Below, piece by piece: positions 18,441-26,164 of a DNA stretch of 64,000 bases. Source of the DNA: JACMLD01 sp963705285. Lineage in GTDB: Bacteria; Bacteroidota; Bacteroidia; Chitinophagales; Chitinophagaceae. Position numbers and translations under genes: made by a program. The stretch's first letter is position 1, and each line of letters begins with the position of its first letter. Under the pieces are notes generated by a model. The model had not been told where the DNA came from, did not search any database, and saw only the letters and a list, made by a program, of their open reading frames with translations. The stretch covers positions 5,828,001 through 5,892,000 of the forward strand of contig OY970066.1 of assembly GCA_963705285.1 (NCBI GenBank). The letters run 5' to 3'.

Positions 18441-19481
18441 ATGAAAGCACTCGTATACCACGCCGCCGGAATCAAGTCATGGGAAGAAAAGCCGAAACCC
18501 GTTATTCAGCATCCTTCGGACGCCATAGTAAAAATTACCAAAACTACCATTTGCGGTACTGACCTTCACATACTGAAAGGCGATGTACCCGAGGTTACCA
18601 ACGGCCGTATTTTAGGTCATGAAGGTGTTGGTGTTGTTGAAGAAACAGGCAGTGCGGTTACCGAGTTTAAAAAAGGCGACCACGTTATTATATCCTGCAT
18701 TACTTCATGCGGAAAGTGTGAATACTGCCGCCGCGGCATGTATTCACATTGTCAAAACGGGGGTTGGGTATTAGGTCACTTAATTGATGGTACCCAGGCT
18801 GAATACACACGTATACCTTATGCAGATACCAGCCTTTACCATATACCACCGGGCGCCGACGAAGAAGCGCTGGTAATGCTAAGCGATATATTGCCCACCG
18901 GGTTTGAGTGTGGCGTGCTTAATGGCAAAGTGCAACCAGGCAGCACGGTAGCAATTGTAGGTTCGGGACCTATTGGACTGGCCTCACTGCTGACCGCCCA
19001 ATTTTACTCGCCTTCCAAAATTATTATGATTGACCCTGATGAAAACCGGCTCGCGGTTGCAACAAAATTTGGCGCCACACATATCATTAACAACAGTAAA
19101 GAGAATACAAAAGAAAAACTATTGTCATTTACCAATGGAAAAGGCGCCGATACAGTGATTGAAGCAGTGGGTATCCCCGCAACATTTGAACTGTGCCAGG
19201 AACTGGTAGCACCCGGCGGCATCATTGCCAATATTGGCGTGCATGGCAAAAGCGTGCCCTTGCACCTGGAAACTTTATGGGCCCACAATATAACCATCAC
19301 CACACGGCTGGTTGACACAGTTTCTACCCCCATGCTGCTAAACACCATACTGTCTAACAAACTCAATTCAAAACAACTGATTACGCACCGTTTTAAAATG
19401 GATGATATTCTGCTGGCGTACGACACCTTTCAAAATGCGGCTGCAGAAAAAACGCTGAAAGTGATATTAAGCAACGAGTAA
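18441..19481 (+). CDS. Zinc-dependent alcohol dehydrogenase (MDR family)
   Basis: 346 residues. The catalytic zinc site is visible (CGTD, GHEGVGVVEE). The structural zinc cysteines are CGKCEYCRRGMYSHC, and the Rossmann motif GSGPIGLASLL is followed by an acidic residue (MIDPDENR), favouring NAD. It interconverts alcohols and aldehydes or ketones; the exact substrate cannot be read from sequence. It is the last gene of the likely operon that begins with DUF2892. A plausible fermentative or detoxifying role is inferred from context. Confidence 0.9.
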   Translation: MKALVYHAAGIKSWEEKPKPVIQHPSDAIVKITKTTICGTDLHILKGDVPEVTNGRILGHEGVGVVEETGSAVTEFKKGDHVIISCITSCGKCEYCRRGMYSHCQNGGWVLGHLIDGTQAEYTRIPYADTSLYHIPPGADEEALVMLSDILPTGFECGVLNGKVQPGSTVAIVGSGPIGLASLLTAQFYSPSKIIMIDPDENRLAVATKFGATHIINNSKENTKEKLLSFTNGKGADTVIEAVGIPATFELCQELVAPGGIIANIGVHGKSVPLHLETLWAHNITITTRLVDTVSTPMLLNTILSNKLNSKQLITHRFKMDDILLAYDTFQNAAAEKTLKVILSNE

Positions 19482-19706
19482 ACAATCGCCTGGCGCTGGT
19501 GCATATAAGAAAGGCTTACTGTGATCTGGTAAGATGTCATTTAACTGTGCGTTTTCTTTAAGCAATCGTTCAGTTTTCTTACTGTTCCTCCAAGCTTATA
19601 ATGTTATGCAGTCATCGCCCGGCGCTACACCCTTTTTTCTTGCTTCGTAAGTAGGATTTTGTGCAAACAGATCAATCAAATCAAACATTCACCTGCTCCA
19701 TCAACA

Positions 19707-21245
19707 TCATTTCTTATAGACGTTGTAGTAAAACCGTACGGCCCGTGTTTCATCTGTCCAGGCTGTATTGTAAACAATAAATATGGGCACTTGGGGGGCA
19801 ACCGTTATCGCCACCGGCGACTGGTTTTTTATACATCCTTTGCTGATAATTGAGTCCATGACTTCCTGCTTATCTTTCAACAATAAATGCGCAAGCTCAG
19901 TTGTCTTCTCTAACCGCATGCACCCATGACTGAAATAGCGCCGGTTGAAATTGAATAGTATCTTCCAGGGCGTATCATGCAGGTACACATCGAAGGGACT
20001 ATAAAAATTTACTTTGATTACTCCCAGCGAATTGTCGCACCCGGTAGATTGCCGCAGCAGGTATGGAAAATGACTGGTACTGAGCTCTTGCCAATGGATG
20101 GTTGCCGGATCAATTACCTTGCCCCGGCTATTGAGCACCTGAAAATTATTGGCAACCAAATAATTTTTGTTCTTTTTGATGGCCGGCAGCAGTTCACGGG
20201 TGGCCATTTTGTATGGCACAAACCAGTACGGGTATAAAACCACCTCTTTAATGGTGCTGCTGAGTGTTGGGGTGGGCGTTGAATATTTTCCCACCATCAG
20301 CTTTGACCATAGCACTGTTTCATTGCCCGAAAATACGAGTACGCTGGCCGATGGAATGTTAACCACTACAATATGCTGCCATTGTTGCCTGACACCATTG
20401 AGCCAGCGTACATCGCTGATAGATTTTACCAGTGCTGCAATGCGCGCGGAGAGGGGTACCTTCAATTCTTCTATCAATGCCCTGGACAATTTCGCATCCT
20501 CCGGCAAATAAAATAGGCGCTGCGCGCGCCGTACATACATTTTCAATTTCACTTCATCAATGGTATCCTCGGGCGCTATAACATTTACCAGTTGTAGTTT
20601 TTCGAGCAATACTTCATTTGTCATACTTACCTGTGCTGACTTAAGCGGGCGATTGTACACATAACAGTCTCTTTCCAACTTAATGAAGGCTGTCAATTGG
20701 TTTTTTAGCGCAATATATTCCGGTGAGCGATGGTCTGCTTCAGAAAGCAGAAATTGAAATGAAGACTTATTGATTGAGTCAACAAGTTGTTGAACAAGAT
20801 TCGTAGCGTCCGGTGTATAATTAAACCCGGTGTATCTGAACATTGGGCTGTACGAACCAAAACTGATGTCTCTGAAAAAACGAATGGCTGCATCTGTACA
20901 ACGAATGTCTGCCCGTAGTACCTCATCGCTGTTCATTGTGGCAATGTCCTTTACGGCCAGCTCACTTATCCATTGGTATTCATAATCTTCTTTTCGCAGG
21001 CCAAGGTCTTCTGCCCCTTGCAGGTAACTCAGCAACTGCAGCATCAAACGGTCGTTGCCAACCCAGCAACACCGGTACCCTGCATAAGTATAGAAATGCG
21101 CCACATCCTGTTTCCACTTAACATCGGGACACTTGTTCAATACTTTTTCAAAATGCACTGCTGCACCATCGATATTTGTTTGTGAAAAGGCGGCATAAGA
21201 CAACCAGCAAAGTATTACCACCGGTACTATTTTTATCAGCGACAT
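19707..21245 (-). CDS. L,D-transpeptidase (YcbB/LdtD type)
   Basis: 512 residues from the ATG at 21243-21245, which puts a signal peptide (about 1-22, ending AFSQ) at the N-terminus; an upstream ATG would bury it. The order is a peptidoglycan-binding-like helical region, then a YkuD catalytic domain with SHGCMRLEK carrying the active cysteine. The family makes 3-3 cross-links in peptidoglycan, independent of penicillin-binding proteins. It is divergent from the BON gene; the box at 21389 is 143 nt from its start. Confidence 0.9.
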   Translation of the reverse strand: MSLIKIVPVVILCWLSYAAFSQTNIDGAAVHFEKVLNKCPDVKWKQDVAHFYTYAGYRCCWVGNDRLMLQLLSYLQGAEDLGLRKEDYEYQWISELAVKDIATMNSDEVLRADIRCTDAAIRFFRDISFGSYSPMFRYTGFNYTPDATNLVQQLVDSINKSSFQFLLSEADHRSPEYIALKNQLTAFIKLERDCYVYNRPLKSAQVSMTNEVLLEKLQLVNVIAPEDTIDEVKLKMYVRRAQRLFYLPEDAKLSRALIEELKVPLSARIAALVKSISDVRWLNGVRQQWQHIVVVNIPSASVLVFSGNETVLWSKLMVGKYSTPTPTLSSTIKEVVLYPYWFVPYKMATRELLPAIKKNKNYLVANNFQVLNSRGKVIDPATIHWQELSTSHFPYLLRQSTGCDNSLGVIKVNFYSPFDVYLHDTPWKILFNFNRRYFSHGCMRLEKTTELAHLLLKDKQEVMDSIISKGCIKNQSPVAITVAPQVPIFIVYNTAWTDETRAVRFYYNVYKK

Positions 21246-21388
21246 AATCAGGCTTATTAAGGACTTATTAGAAGAACACTTAAAAGTATTGTACTGAGCC
21301 AGTACAGCCAATGATGCATCTCAGAGAGGTCTATGATTGTTACCCGCGCGAGTCCTCATTGCGGCAAAACAAAGCAGGGAACAGGAAT

Positions 21389-21400
21389 TGACAGCTGTCA
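21389..21400. promoter_or_regulatory. Fnr/Crp-like box upstream of the BON gene
   Basis: TGACAGCTGTCA, a perfect palindrome within TTGAC...GTCAT. It is 74 nt before the BON start and 143 nt from the divergent L,D-transpeptidase start. No clean -7 element at the 23-nt distance; a weak TACGGTGT begins 26 nt downstream. Confidence 0.65.
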
Positions 21401-21474
21401 TACTGGTCTTTGACGATTCTCATTGTTACGGTGTTTGCTACACCGTTACTTTGTTGATCAATAACGGGAGCAGC

Positions 21475-22149
21475 ATGAAATCAGATCCTCACATTCAGCG
21501 CGATATTGCAGCAGAATTACAATCCGTGCCCCAGTTGAAGAACTGTCCTATTGAGGTACATGTTAGCCATGGCGCAGTTTCCTTATCCGGCCTGGTAGGT
21601 AATTATTCAGCAAAGCTGGCGGCTGAACAGGCTGCCAAAAAAGTAGCAGGCGTTACCGGAATTTCACCGGCGCAACACATCAGCGTATTAGCGTGCTTTG
21701 GAGATACTGACACCGATATTGCCGCAAGGGCGTCCTTTATGCTACGTTGGGACAACAGGCTGGCAAATGAGAAAATAAAAGTAACGGTTATCAACGGTCA
21801 TCTGACACTTCATGGTGAAGTTGAATGCGGCATCCACGGCAATACCACCGAAAAAATAATTGAAAACCTCGTTGGATTGAGGTCAGTAACAAATCTTATT
21901 ACTATTAAACCCATTACTGCCTGCGTTCAGCTGCAACACAAAATCAACATTGCCCTGGAGCGCAATGCCCTGATTGATGCCGATAATATTGCGGTCACAA
22001 CGAATGGGGGAACCATCAGCCTCCGTGGAACAGTACGATCATTTGCTGAAAAAGAGGAGGCAATAACCGTCGCTTATTCTATACCCGGCGTAATAACTGT
22101 TCAGGATCACCTGCATGTTGTTCAACCTGACTACATTTATGTGGAATAA
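21475..22149 (+). CDS. Protein with three BON domains
   Basis: 224 residues from the ATG at 21475 (MKSDPHIQRDI). Upstream in-frame ATGs exist, but the extra segment would overlap the promoter box. Three BON repeats are visible, each with a conserved G-x-V/I-x-L-x-G core (GAVSLSGLV, GHLTLHGEV, GGTISLRGTV). BON domains are thought to bind phospholipid or envelope surfaces. No signal peptide is seen, so it may be cytoplasmic, unlike OsmY. Confidence 0.88.
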   Translation: MKSDPHIQRDIAAELQSVPQLKNCPIEVHVSHGAVSLSGLVGNYSAKLAAEQAAKKVAGVTGISPAQHISVLACFGDTDTDIAARASFMLRWDNRLANEKIKVTVINGHLTLHGEVECGIHGNTTEKIIENLVGLRSVTNLITIKPITACVQLQHKINIALERNALIDADNIAVTTNGGTISLRGTVRSFAEKEEAITVAYSIPGVITVQDHLHVVQPDYIYVE

Positions 22150-22334
22150 GCCAATGAACACTTTTATAGATTGACCAGGAACCACCCAGCCGTCTTTCAT
22201 ATTTTCCGGGGCAGTTCCATCTAAAGTTCAGGTAAATTTAAAAACCGCGCCGAAGGCATCTCTGTTTACAAGATCTGTATACCTACTATTACTGGCAATT
22301 TGTCCATTTACTTACACCAATTAAAACACCAATC

Positions 22335-23087
22335 ATGAACAAAATTAATTCTGCCGTGATGGTTTGCACTGGCATTTTTCTGGCGTCGCAAATACTTTCC
22401 TGCACCAAGCCGCCCGCTAATATTGACCCCCGTGACGGCAACAATACCTACAGCGGTTGCCGTATTGCACAGACCGTGAATGGTAATACTTCCCGCCAGT
22501 TCGTGTACAACAGCAATAATGACCCCGTGAGTGTGCAAGCCAGTTTTGTAGGTACAGGGTCTCCCAACCTGCGTTTCACGTACAATAAAAAAGACCAGCT
22601 CATTGAATATGCTGGTCTTTACAGTAATGGCAGTTTTGAATTCCTGCACCGTTATGGCTACAGCAACAATCGGCTAATAACAGATACCACATACACACTT
22701 GGGCCCTATGCCAACCCAGCTAATTCATTTTCCAAAAGATACAGTTATGTGGCGTATGATGCATTACACCGCGTGGTGCAGGATTCTGAAATCCATGTTT
22801 ATCCCCTCCCCCGTACAGAGGTGCACCGGTACCAATACAATGCCAGCGGTAATTTGGAAACCAGCCCGGGCAATATATATGATACTAATTTGAATCCTCA
22901 CCGCACCAATAAAGTGTGGATGCTTATTGATCGGAACTACAGTGTAAACAATCCGGTAACTGCAGAAAACTATAATAGTTCGGGTCTTCCATTAACCCTG
23001 CAAGGTGGCGGTAAAACGTCACTGGTAATGATACTCGGTTATTTTTATTACTACAGCACCACGCAAATTATATATGATTGCCGCTAG
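22335..23087 (+). CDS. Lipoprotein with RHS/YD-like repeats
   Basis: 250 residues. A lipoprotein signal (hydrophobic about 7-22, then ILSC with Cys at about 24) leads to a beta-repeat domain with FTYNKKDQLIEY, YGYSNNRLI and YQYNASGNL, similar to YD-repeat or DUF4595-like outer-surface lipoproteins of Bacteroidota. Function is unknown. The Fnr-like box is downstream of it, not upstream, so it is probably outside the regulon. Confidence 0.7.
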   Translation: MNKINSAVMVCTGIFLASQILSCTKPPANIDPRDGNNTYSGCRIAQTVNGNTSRQFVYNSNNDPVSVQASFVGTGSPNLRFTYNKKDQLIEYAGLYSNGSFEFLHRYGYSNNRLITDTTYTLGPYANPANSFSKRYSYVAYDALHRVVQDSEIHVYPLPRTEVHRYQYNASGNLETSPGNIYDTNLNPHRTNKVWMLIDRNYSVNNPVTAENYNSSGLPLTLQGGGKTSLVMILGYFYYYSTTQIIYDCR

Positions 23088-23100
23088 CGGTTGTAACGGT

Positions 23101-23112
23101 TGATAAAAATCG
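23101..23112. promoter_or_regulatory. Imperfect second box near the Hsp20 promoter
   Basis: TGATAAAAATCG matches 7 of 8 defined positions of TGAY-N4-RTCA. It is 22 bp, about two helical turns, upstream of the perfect box at 23123. Confidence 0.35.
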
Positions 23113-23122
23113 CCTGCGGCCC

Positions 23123-23134
23123 TGACGCCTGTCA
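23123..23134. promoter_or_regulatory. Fnr/Crp-like box upstream of the Hsp20-like gene
   Basis: TGACGCCTGTCA, a perfect palindrome, 48 nt before the start at 23183. Exactly 23 nt downstream is TACCTTTA (23158-23165), close to TAnnTTTG. Confidence 0.72.
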
Positions 23135-23182
23135 TTCGTAGGCGCTTATGATAAAAATACCTTTACAGTAAATCAAAGCTGT

Positions 23183-23632
23183 ATGATAACAACTACGCAT
23201 AACAGGCAAGAATCTTCCATCTACCCCGGCATATATACCCCGGCCCCGCGTGCTTATGCACAAACCACGGCGCAAGGCACAAAATTGCACAAACAATCAG
23301 TGAGAACGCCGGTAAACCGCAAAAAGAACAAAGACTTTGTGGTACTGGAACTGTTATTGCCTGACTGCAACAAACAGGATATCTGTATTGATGGACACAA
23401 GCGTCTCTTGTCAGTATATATACCGCAGCGCAGTGCCAATAATAATACTGCTGTACGTAATTCGAACAACGCCGGAGAAACTTACTATTTTCAACAGTAT
23501 ATTAGTTTGCCACCAGATGCAGACGGCGCCTTTGCCAACGCTGCTTATGAGAATGGACTGTTATCAATTTATATTCCTGTAACAGCAACACCTTTGAACC
23601 AGCAAAAGCCATACAGGATAGTAGTTTACTAA
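23183..23632 (+). CDS. Divergent Hsp20/alpha-crystallin-like protein
   Basis: 149 residues. The C-terminal 105 residues have an alpha-crystallin strand order (FVVLELLLPDCNKQDICIDG, YYFQQYISLPPDAD, AAYENGLLSIYIPV). The last part, ENGLLSIYIPV, matches the family's NGVL-x-I-x-IP motif. The N-terminal 45 residues are polar and likely disordered. It is much more diverged than the neighbouring Hsp20 gene. Small heat-shock proteins hold unfolding proteins in a refoldable state. Box and -7 element lie directly upstream. Confidence 0.75.
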   Translation: MITTTHNRQESSIYPGIYTPAPRAYAQTTAQGTKLHKQSVRTPVNRKKNKDFVVLELLLPDCNKQDICIDGHKRLLSVYIPQRSANNNTAVRNSNNAGETYYFQQYISLPPDADGAFANAAYENGLLSIYIPVTATPLNQQKPYRIVVY

Positions 23633-23721
23633 GCCTGTAGCGTACCCATAAAAACCGCACAACCCGCTGCTATCGTATTCAGTGAAAACATGGTACTACA
23701 CTTCATCAATCACTTAATAAA

Positions 23722-23733
23722 AAAGGAGTTTTT
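23722..23733 (+). promoter_or_regulatory. Strong Shine-Dalgarno of the Hsp20 gene
   Basis: AAGGAG lies 5 nt before the ATG at 23734. A match this good is unusual in Bacteroidota and suggests high translation. Confidence 0.5.
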
Positions 23734-24177
23734 ATGCAAACACCCGCACTATTCAGCGTAAGAGACAGAATGCCGGCTGCATTCAATGATTTTTTCAAAC
23801 CCTGGAACAACTGGTTCGATAATGATCGGCTATTGAACCGTTGGAATGATGTACCCGCTGTAAACATAACGGAACACAAGGACGGTTATAACTTGTCCCT
23901 CGCCGCCCCGGGTCTTAAAAAAGACGATTTTAAAATTGATGTGGATGGCAATTTACTTACCATCAGCAGTGAAAAGGAAGAAAATAAAGAGGAAAAAGAA
24001 AAAAAGTTTACCCGGAAAGAATACAGCTATTCTTCGTTTAGCCGCAGTTTTACACTTCCGGAAGAAATCAACAAAGAGAAAATTGAGGCAAACTATCACG
24101 ACGGTGTACTGCAATTGCTACTGCCACGTTCTGACGGCCATAAAAAATCCACGGCAAAACAAATTGCCGTTAAATAA
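23734..24177 (+). CDS. Hsp20 family small heat-shock protein
   Basis: 147 residues, the normal length. The alpha-crystallin domain covers about 40-135, with VNITEHKDGYNLSLAAPGLKKDDF, ISSEKE and the YHDGVLQLLLP motif near the end. A strong Shine-Dalgarno, AAGGAG followed by TTTTT and the ATG, precedes the gene; most genes here lack one. It follows the divergent Hsp20-like gene by 101 nt and is probably co-transcribed with it. Confidence 0.93.
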   Translation: MQTPALFSVRDRMPAAFNDFFKPWNNWFDNDRLLNRWNDVPAVNITEHKDGYNLSLAAPGLKKDDFKIDVDGNLLTISSEKEENKEEKEKKFTRKEYSYSSFSRSFTLPEEINKEKIEANYHDGVLQLLLPRSDGHKKSTAKQIAVK

Positions 24178-24230
24178 GCCATTAACGCAATGGCTTACTA
24201 CCCCGCTATGAAAATAGCGGGGTTATTTTA
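24175..24230 (+). terminator. Two tandem hairpins ending the Hsp20 operon
   Basis: A first hairpin (TAAGCCATT 24175-24183 pairing with AATGGCTTA 24189-24197) begins in the stop codon. A second, GC-rich one (CCCCGCTAT 24201-24209, GAAA loop, ATAGCGGGG 24214-24222) is followed by TTATTTTA, a typical intrinsic terminator. Confidence 0.85.
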
Positions 24231-24330
24231 CACTCATGGTGGCCGAGTAGAACAATGGCTGAGTGGGCTTATTACCGGTCGCAATAACCTTATAAAGCCC
24301 CCTTCAGCAGCTCGCTTTCTTACCGTAATT

Positions 24331-24360
24331 AAAAACCGCTCTTATGTTATTTAAGAGCGG
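24331..24360 (-). terminator. Terminator of the flavodoxin gene
   Basis: On the minus strand a 9-bp stem (24336-24344 with 24352-24360) is followed by a T-run (A-run at 24331-24335 on the plus strand), 14 nt beyond the flavodoxin stop. Confidence 0.8.
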
Positions 24361-24373
24361 ATAACTGCTCATA

Positions 24374-24898
24374 TTACTTTGCTGCGGGAGAAATGTATTT
24401 TGATACAGCGGCGACTATTGCCTGCACTTGTGTTACAGCAACTCCATCAATGCCGTGGCGCATCACATTTTTTTTGAGCGGATCCGGTTCAAACATGGCC
24501 CCTATTTTTAACATCAATTTGTCTGACCAACTTACCTTTGCAGGGTCAAGCCTGCCAGGCAAAAAGAAAACATCTTCTTTTTTGCAAAGGGATGCTGGCA
24601 AGTTCCTTGTAATAATGGCGTTTTGAGCCGTTTGCATATCGGCACCTGCATTGGCACAGACTACAAAGAAAAAAACCTTTTTGCTTGATAGTATTACCTT
24701 GTTCTCCTGCAACCAGGAGCTGATATGCAGTTTTCCGATGTATACAGAACTACCTATTATGACAACATCAGCGGCGGCAAGTTCAGGGGTATTTATGGCA
24801 GCAGTAGAATAAACTGGAACGCGTAATTTTTCCGCCAGCCATTCAGCATATTGCGCTGTAGCACCATACTTACTGCTATATACAATTATTGGTTTCAT
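24374..24898 (-). CDS. Flavodoxin-domain protein (HemG-like)
   Basis: 174 residues with the FMN phosphate loop YSSKYGATAQYAEWLA at the N-terminus and GSSVYIGKLH, typical of the flavodoxin_5 group that includes protoporphyrinogen oxidase HemG and related quinone-linked flavodoxins. It may transfer electrons in an anaerobic setting or act in haem synthesis, but no partner is fixed by the sequence. It has a clear terminator downstream and a single-gene appearance. Confidence 0.8.
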   Translation of the reverse strand: MKPIIVYSSKYGATAQYAEWLAEKLRVPVYSTAAINTPELAAADVVIIGSSVYIGKLHISSWLQENKVILSSKKVFFFVVCANAGADMQTAQNAIITRNLPASLCKKEDVFFLPGRLDPAKVSWSDKLMLKIGAMFEPDPLKKNVMRHGIDGVAVTQVQAIVAAVSKYISPAAK

Positions 24899-24991
24899 GA
24901 TGGTTGTTCTTAATGATTAATTGTTGGTAGTAAGGTGTCCTTCGTATTATCCTGGTGTTGCATGTACCCGCTGCAGTGCTGGCGGCGATCC

Positions 24992-25024
24992 AAAAAAAAG
25001 GGGGCAAAATAAAAATTATGCCCC
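24992..25024 (-). terminator. Terminator downstream of the zinc-ribbon gene
   Basis: On the minus strand GGGGCA...TGCCCC pairs (25001-25006 with 25019-25024, extended with one mismatch) and is followed by an eight-T run (plus-strand A-run 24992-24999). It lies about 160 nt beyond the zinc-ribbon stop. Confidence 0.75.
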
Positions 25025-25181
25025 GGTAAATGTCCAACATCCTATGAAAAATTGATAATGTAAAGTTGCTTGTTAAACTAATCATAGCATATGAGCAAGG
25101 TCAGACAGGGGCCTGATTGTTTCAGGTTGTAATAAAAAATAAGGTTGCTCTATTGTTGTCTTATATATAACACTTTGTACG

Positions 25182-25457
25182 CTACTTATATTGGGCACCA
25201 TCTGTTGTTTTATGGTGCCATCTTGTTAAACCCGGCAAGCAGGCGAGTGCAGCATCAATTAATGGCTGCGCAAGATGCCTGACATTCATTTGTTGTTGCA
25301 CAATTAATTGCATCTGTTCCAGTGTAAGTTGTGGATTCACTAATTCACCGTTGCGGTAACAATAAGTACAATAAGTTTCGCTTAACGATCCATCGCGTTC
25401 AGTGCCAGCCAATGCAGGATCATCAATGGGCATGGAACAACTCTGACATATTTTCAT
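25182..25457 (-). CDS. Putative zinc-ribbon domain protein
   Basis: 91 residues. CQSCSMP near the N-terminus and YCTYCYRNG about 25 residues later form a four-cysteine zinc site, followed by the helical stretch LTLEQMQLIVQQQM; this matches the 'putative zinc ribbon' family (PF12674, from memory). Function is unknown; such proteins often lie near stress genes. A transcription terminator lies about 160 nt downstream. Confidence 0.8.
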   Translation of the reverse strand: MKICQSCSMPIDDPALAGTERDGSLSETYCTYCYRNGELVNPQLTLEQMQLIVQQQMNVRHLAQPLIDAALACLPGLTRWHHKTTDGAQYK

Positions 25458-25534
25458 AATTGTGGTGAATTATTTGATTAATGAATATTGGTTTTAACTG
25501 GTGATCGGTGCAGCAAGTGACTGCTGCAATTGTT

Positions 25535-26032
25535 TTAATTAGAGATACCCAGATCAATTTGTTGCACGTTTTCCATATTACCGTCTTCCAGCCTGAGTAA
25601 AATCAATTCCTTTGCATTTTCAACATTTACCACCCATATCACCCGCTTGTCTTCTTCCACCTTAATGGCACGGGTGATGGTGTAATCATAGTATTCAGAT
25701 TTAATCTGGCGCCTGATGTTGTCTGGCAGGTTCTCTTCATATCCATAGCTAATATGATATACCAAATAGCCCTTTTTTGTAAAGAGCGCCCGGTTTTCCT
25801 GGTTGTGGAGTATAAATTTGCCCAGCCAGTCTTTATTGACTTTATAAAACCTGGAATTATACGCACCGGGAAAATAACTGGCAAAACTTCGCCATGTTTT
25901 AGCAGGAACGCGAACAGTAGTAGCAGTAACAGTAACAGCAGGAAGGGTTCTGATATGCGTGGTATCCTGGGCTGCAGCAATTTGGCTGAACAGCACGAGC
26001 AAAACCATGACCGTGGTTGTTGTTGTATGCAT
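25535..26032 (-). CDS. Secreted PepSY/BLIP-like protein
   Basis: 165 residues with a signal peptide (about 1-21, ending IAAAQ). The mature part has FASYFPGAYNSRFYK, LVYHISYGYEENLPDNIRRQIKSEY and a final beta segment, similar in layout to Bacteroidota PepSY-like (putative beta-lactamase-inhibitor-like) secreted proteins. Function is unknown. A perfect TGAY-N4-RTCA box is 58 nt upstream, so it is probably under the shared control. Confidence 0.6.
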   Translation of the reverse strand: MHTTTTTVMVLLVLFSQIAAAQDTTHIRTLPAVTVTATTVRVPAKTWRSFASYFPGAYNSRFYKVNKDWLGKFILHNQENRALFTKKGYLVYHISYGYEENLPDNIRRQIKSEYYDYTITRAIKVEEDKRVIWVVNVENAKELILLRLEDGNMENVQQIDLGISN

Positions 26033-26090
26033 AGAATGGCTTTTTGTTTAAACCGGCCGGTAAATTGGCTTTTTTATATGCGCGAAACAA

Positions 26091-26102
26091 TGACATCTAT
26101 CA
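26091..26102. promoter_or_regulatory. Fnr/Crp-like box upstream of the PepSY-like gene
   Basis: TGACATCTATCA, a perfect match to TGAY-N4-RTCA, 58 nt from the start at 26032 (minus strand). It is also just past the stop of the P-type ATPase at 26165, so only the PepSY-like gene is a sensible target. Confidence 0.65.
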
Positions 26103-26164
26103 ATAGAAAAAATAACATGCATCACATCTTTCGCATGTTTCATACATGAACAGCGTATTGCCGT

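Noticed and set aside
21451..21470. TTGATCAA palindrome before the BON gene
   Set aside because: It lacks the 4-nt spacer of the box and lies within the leader; more likely chance.
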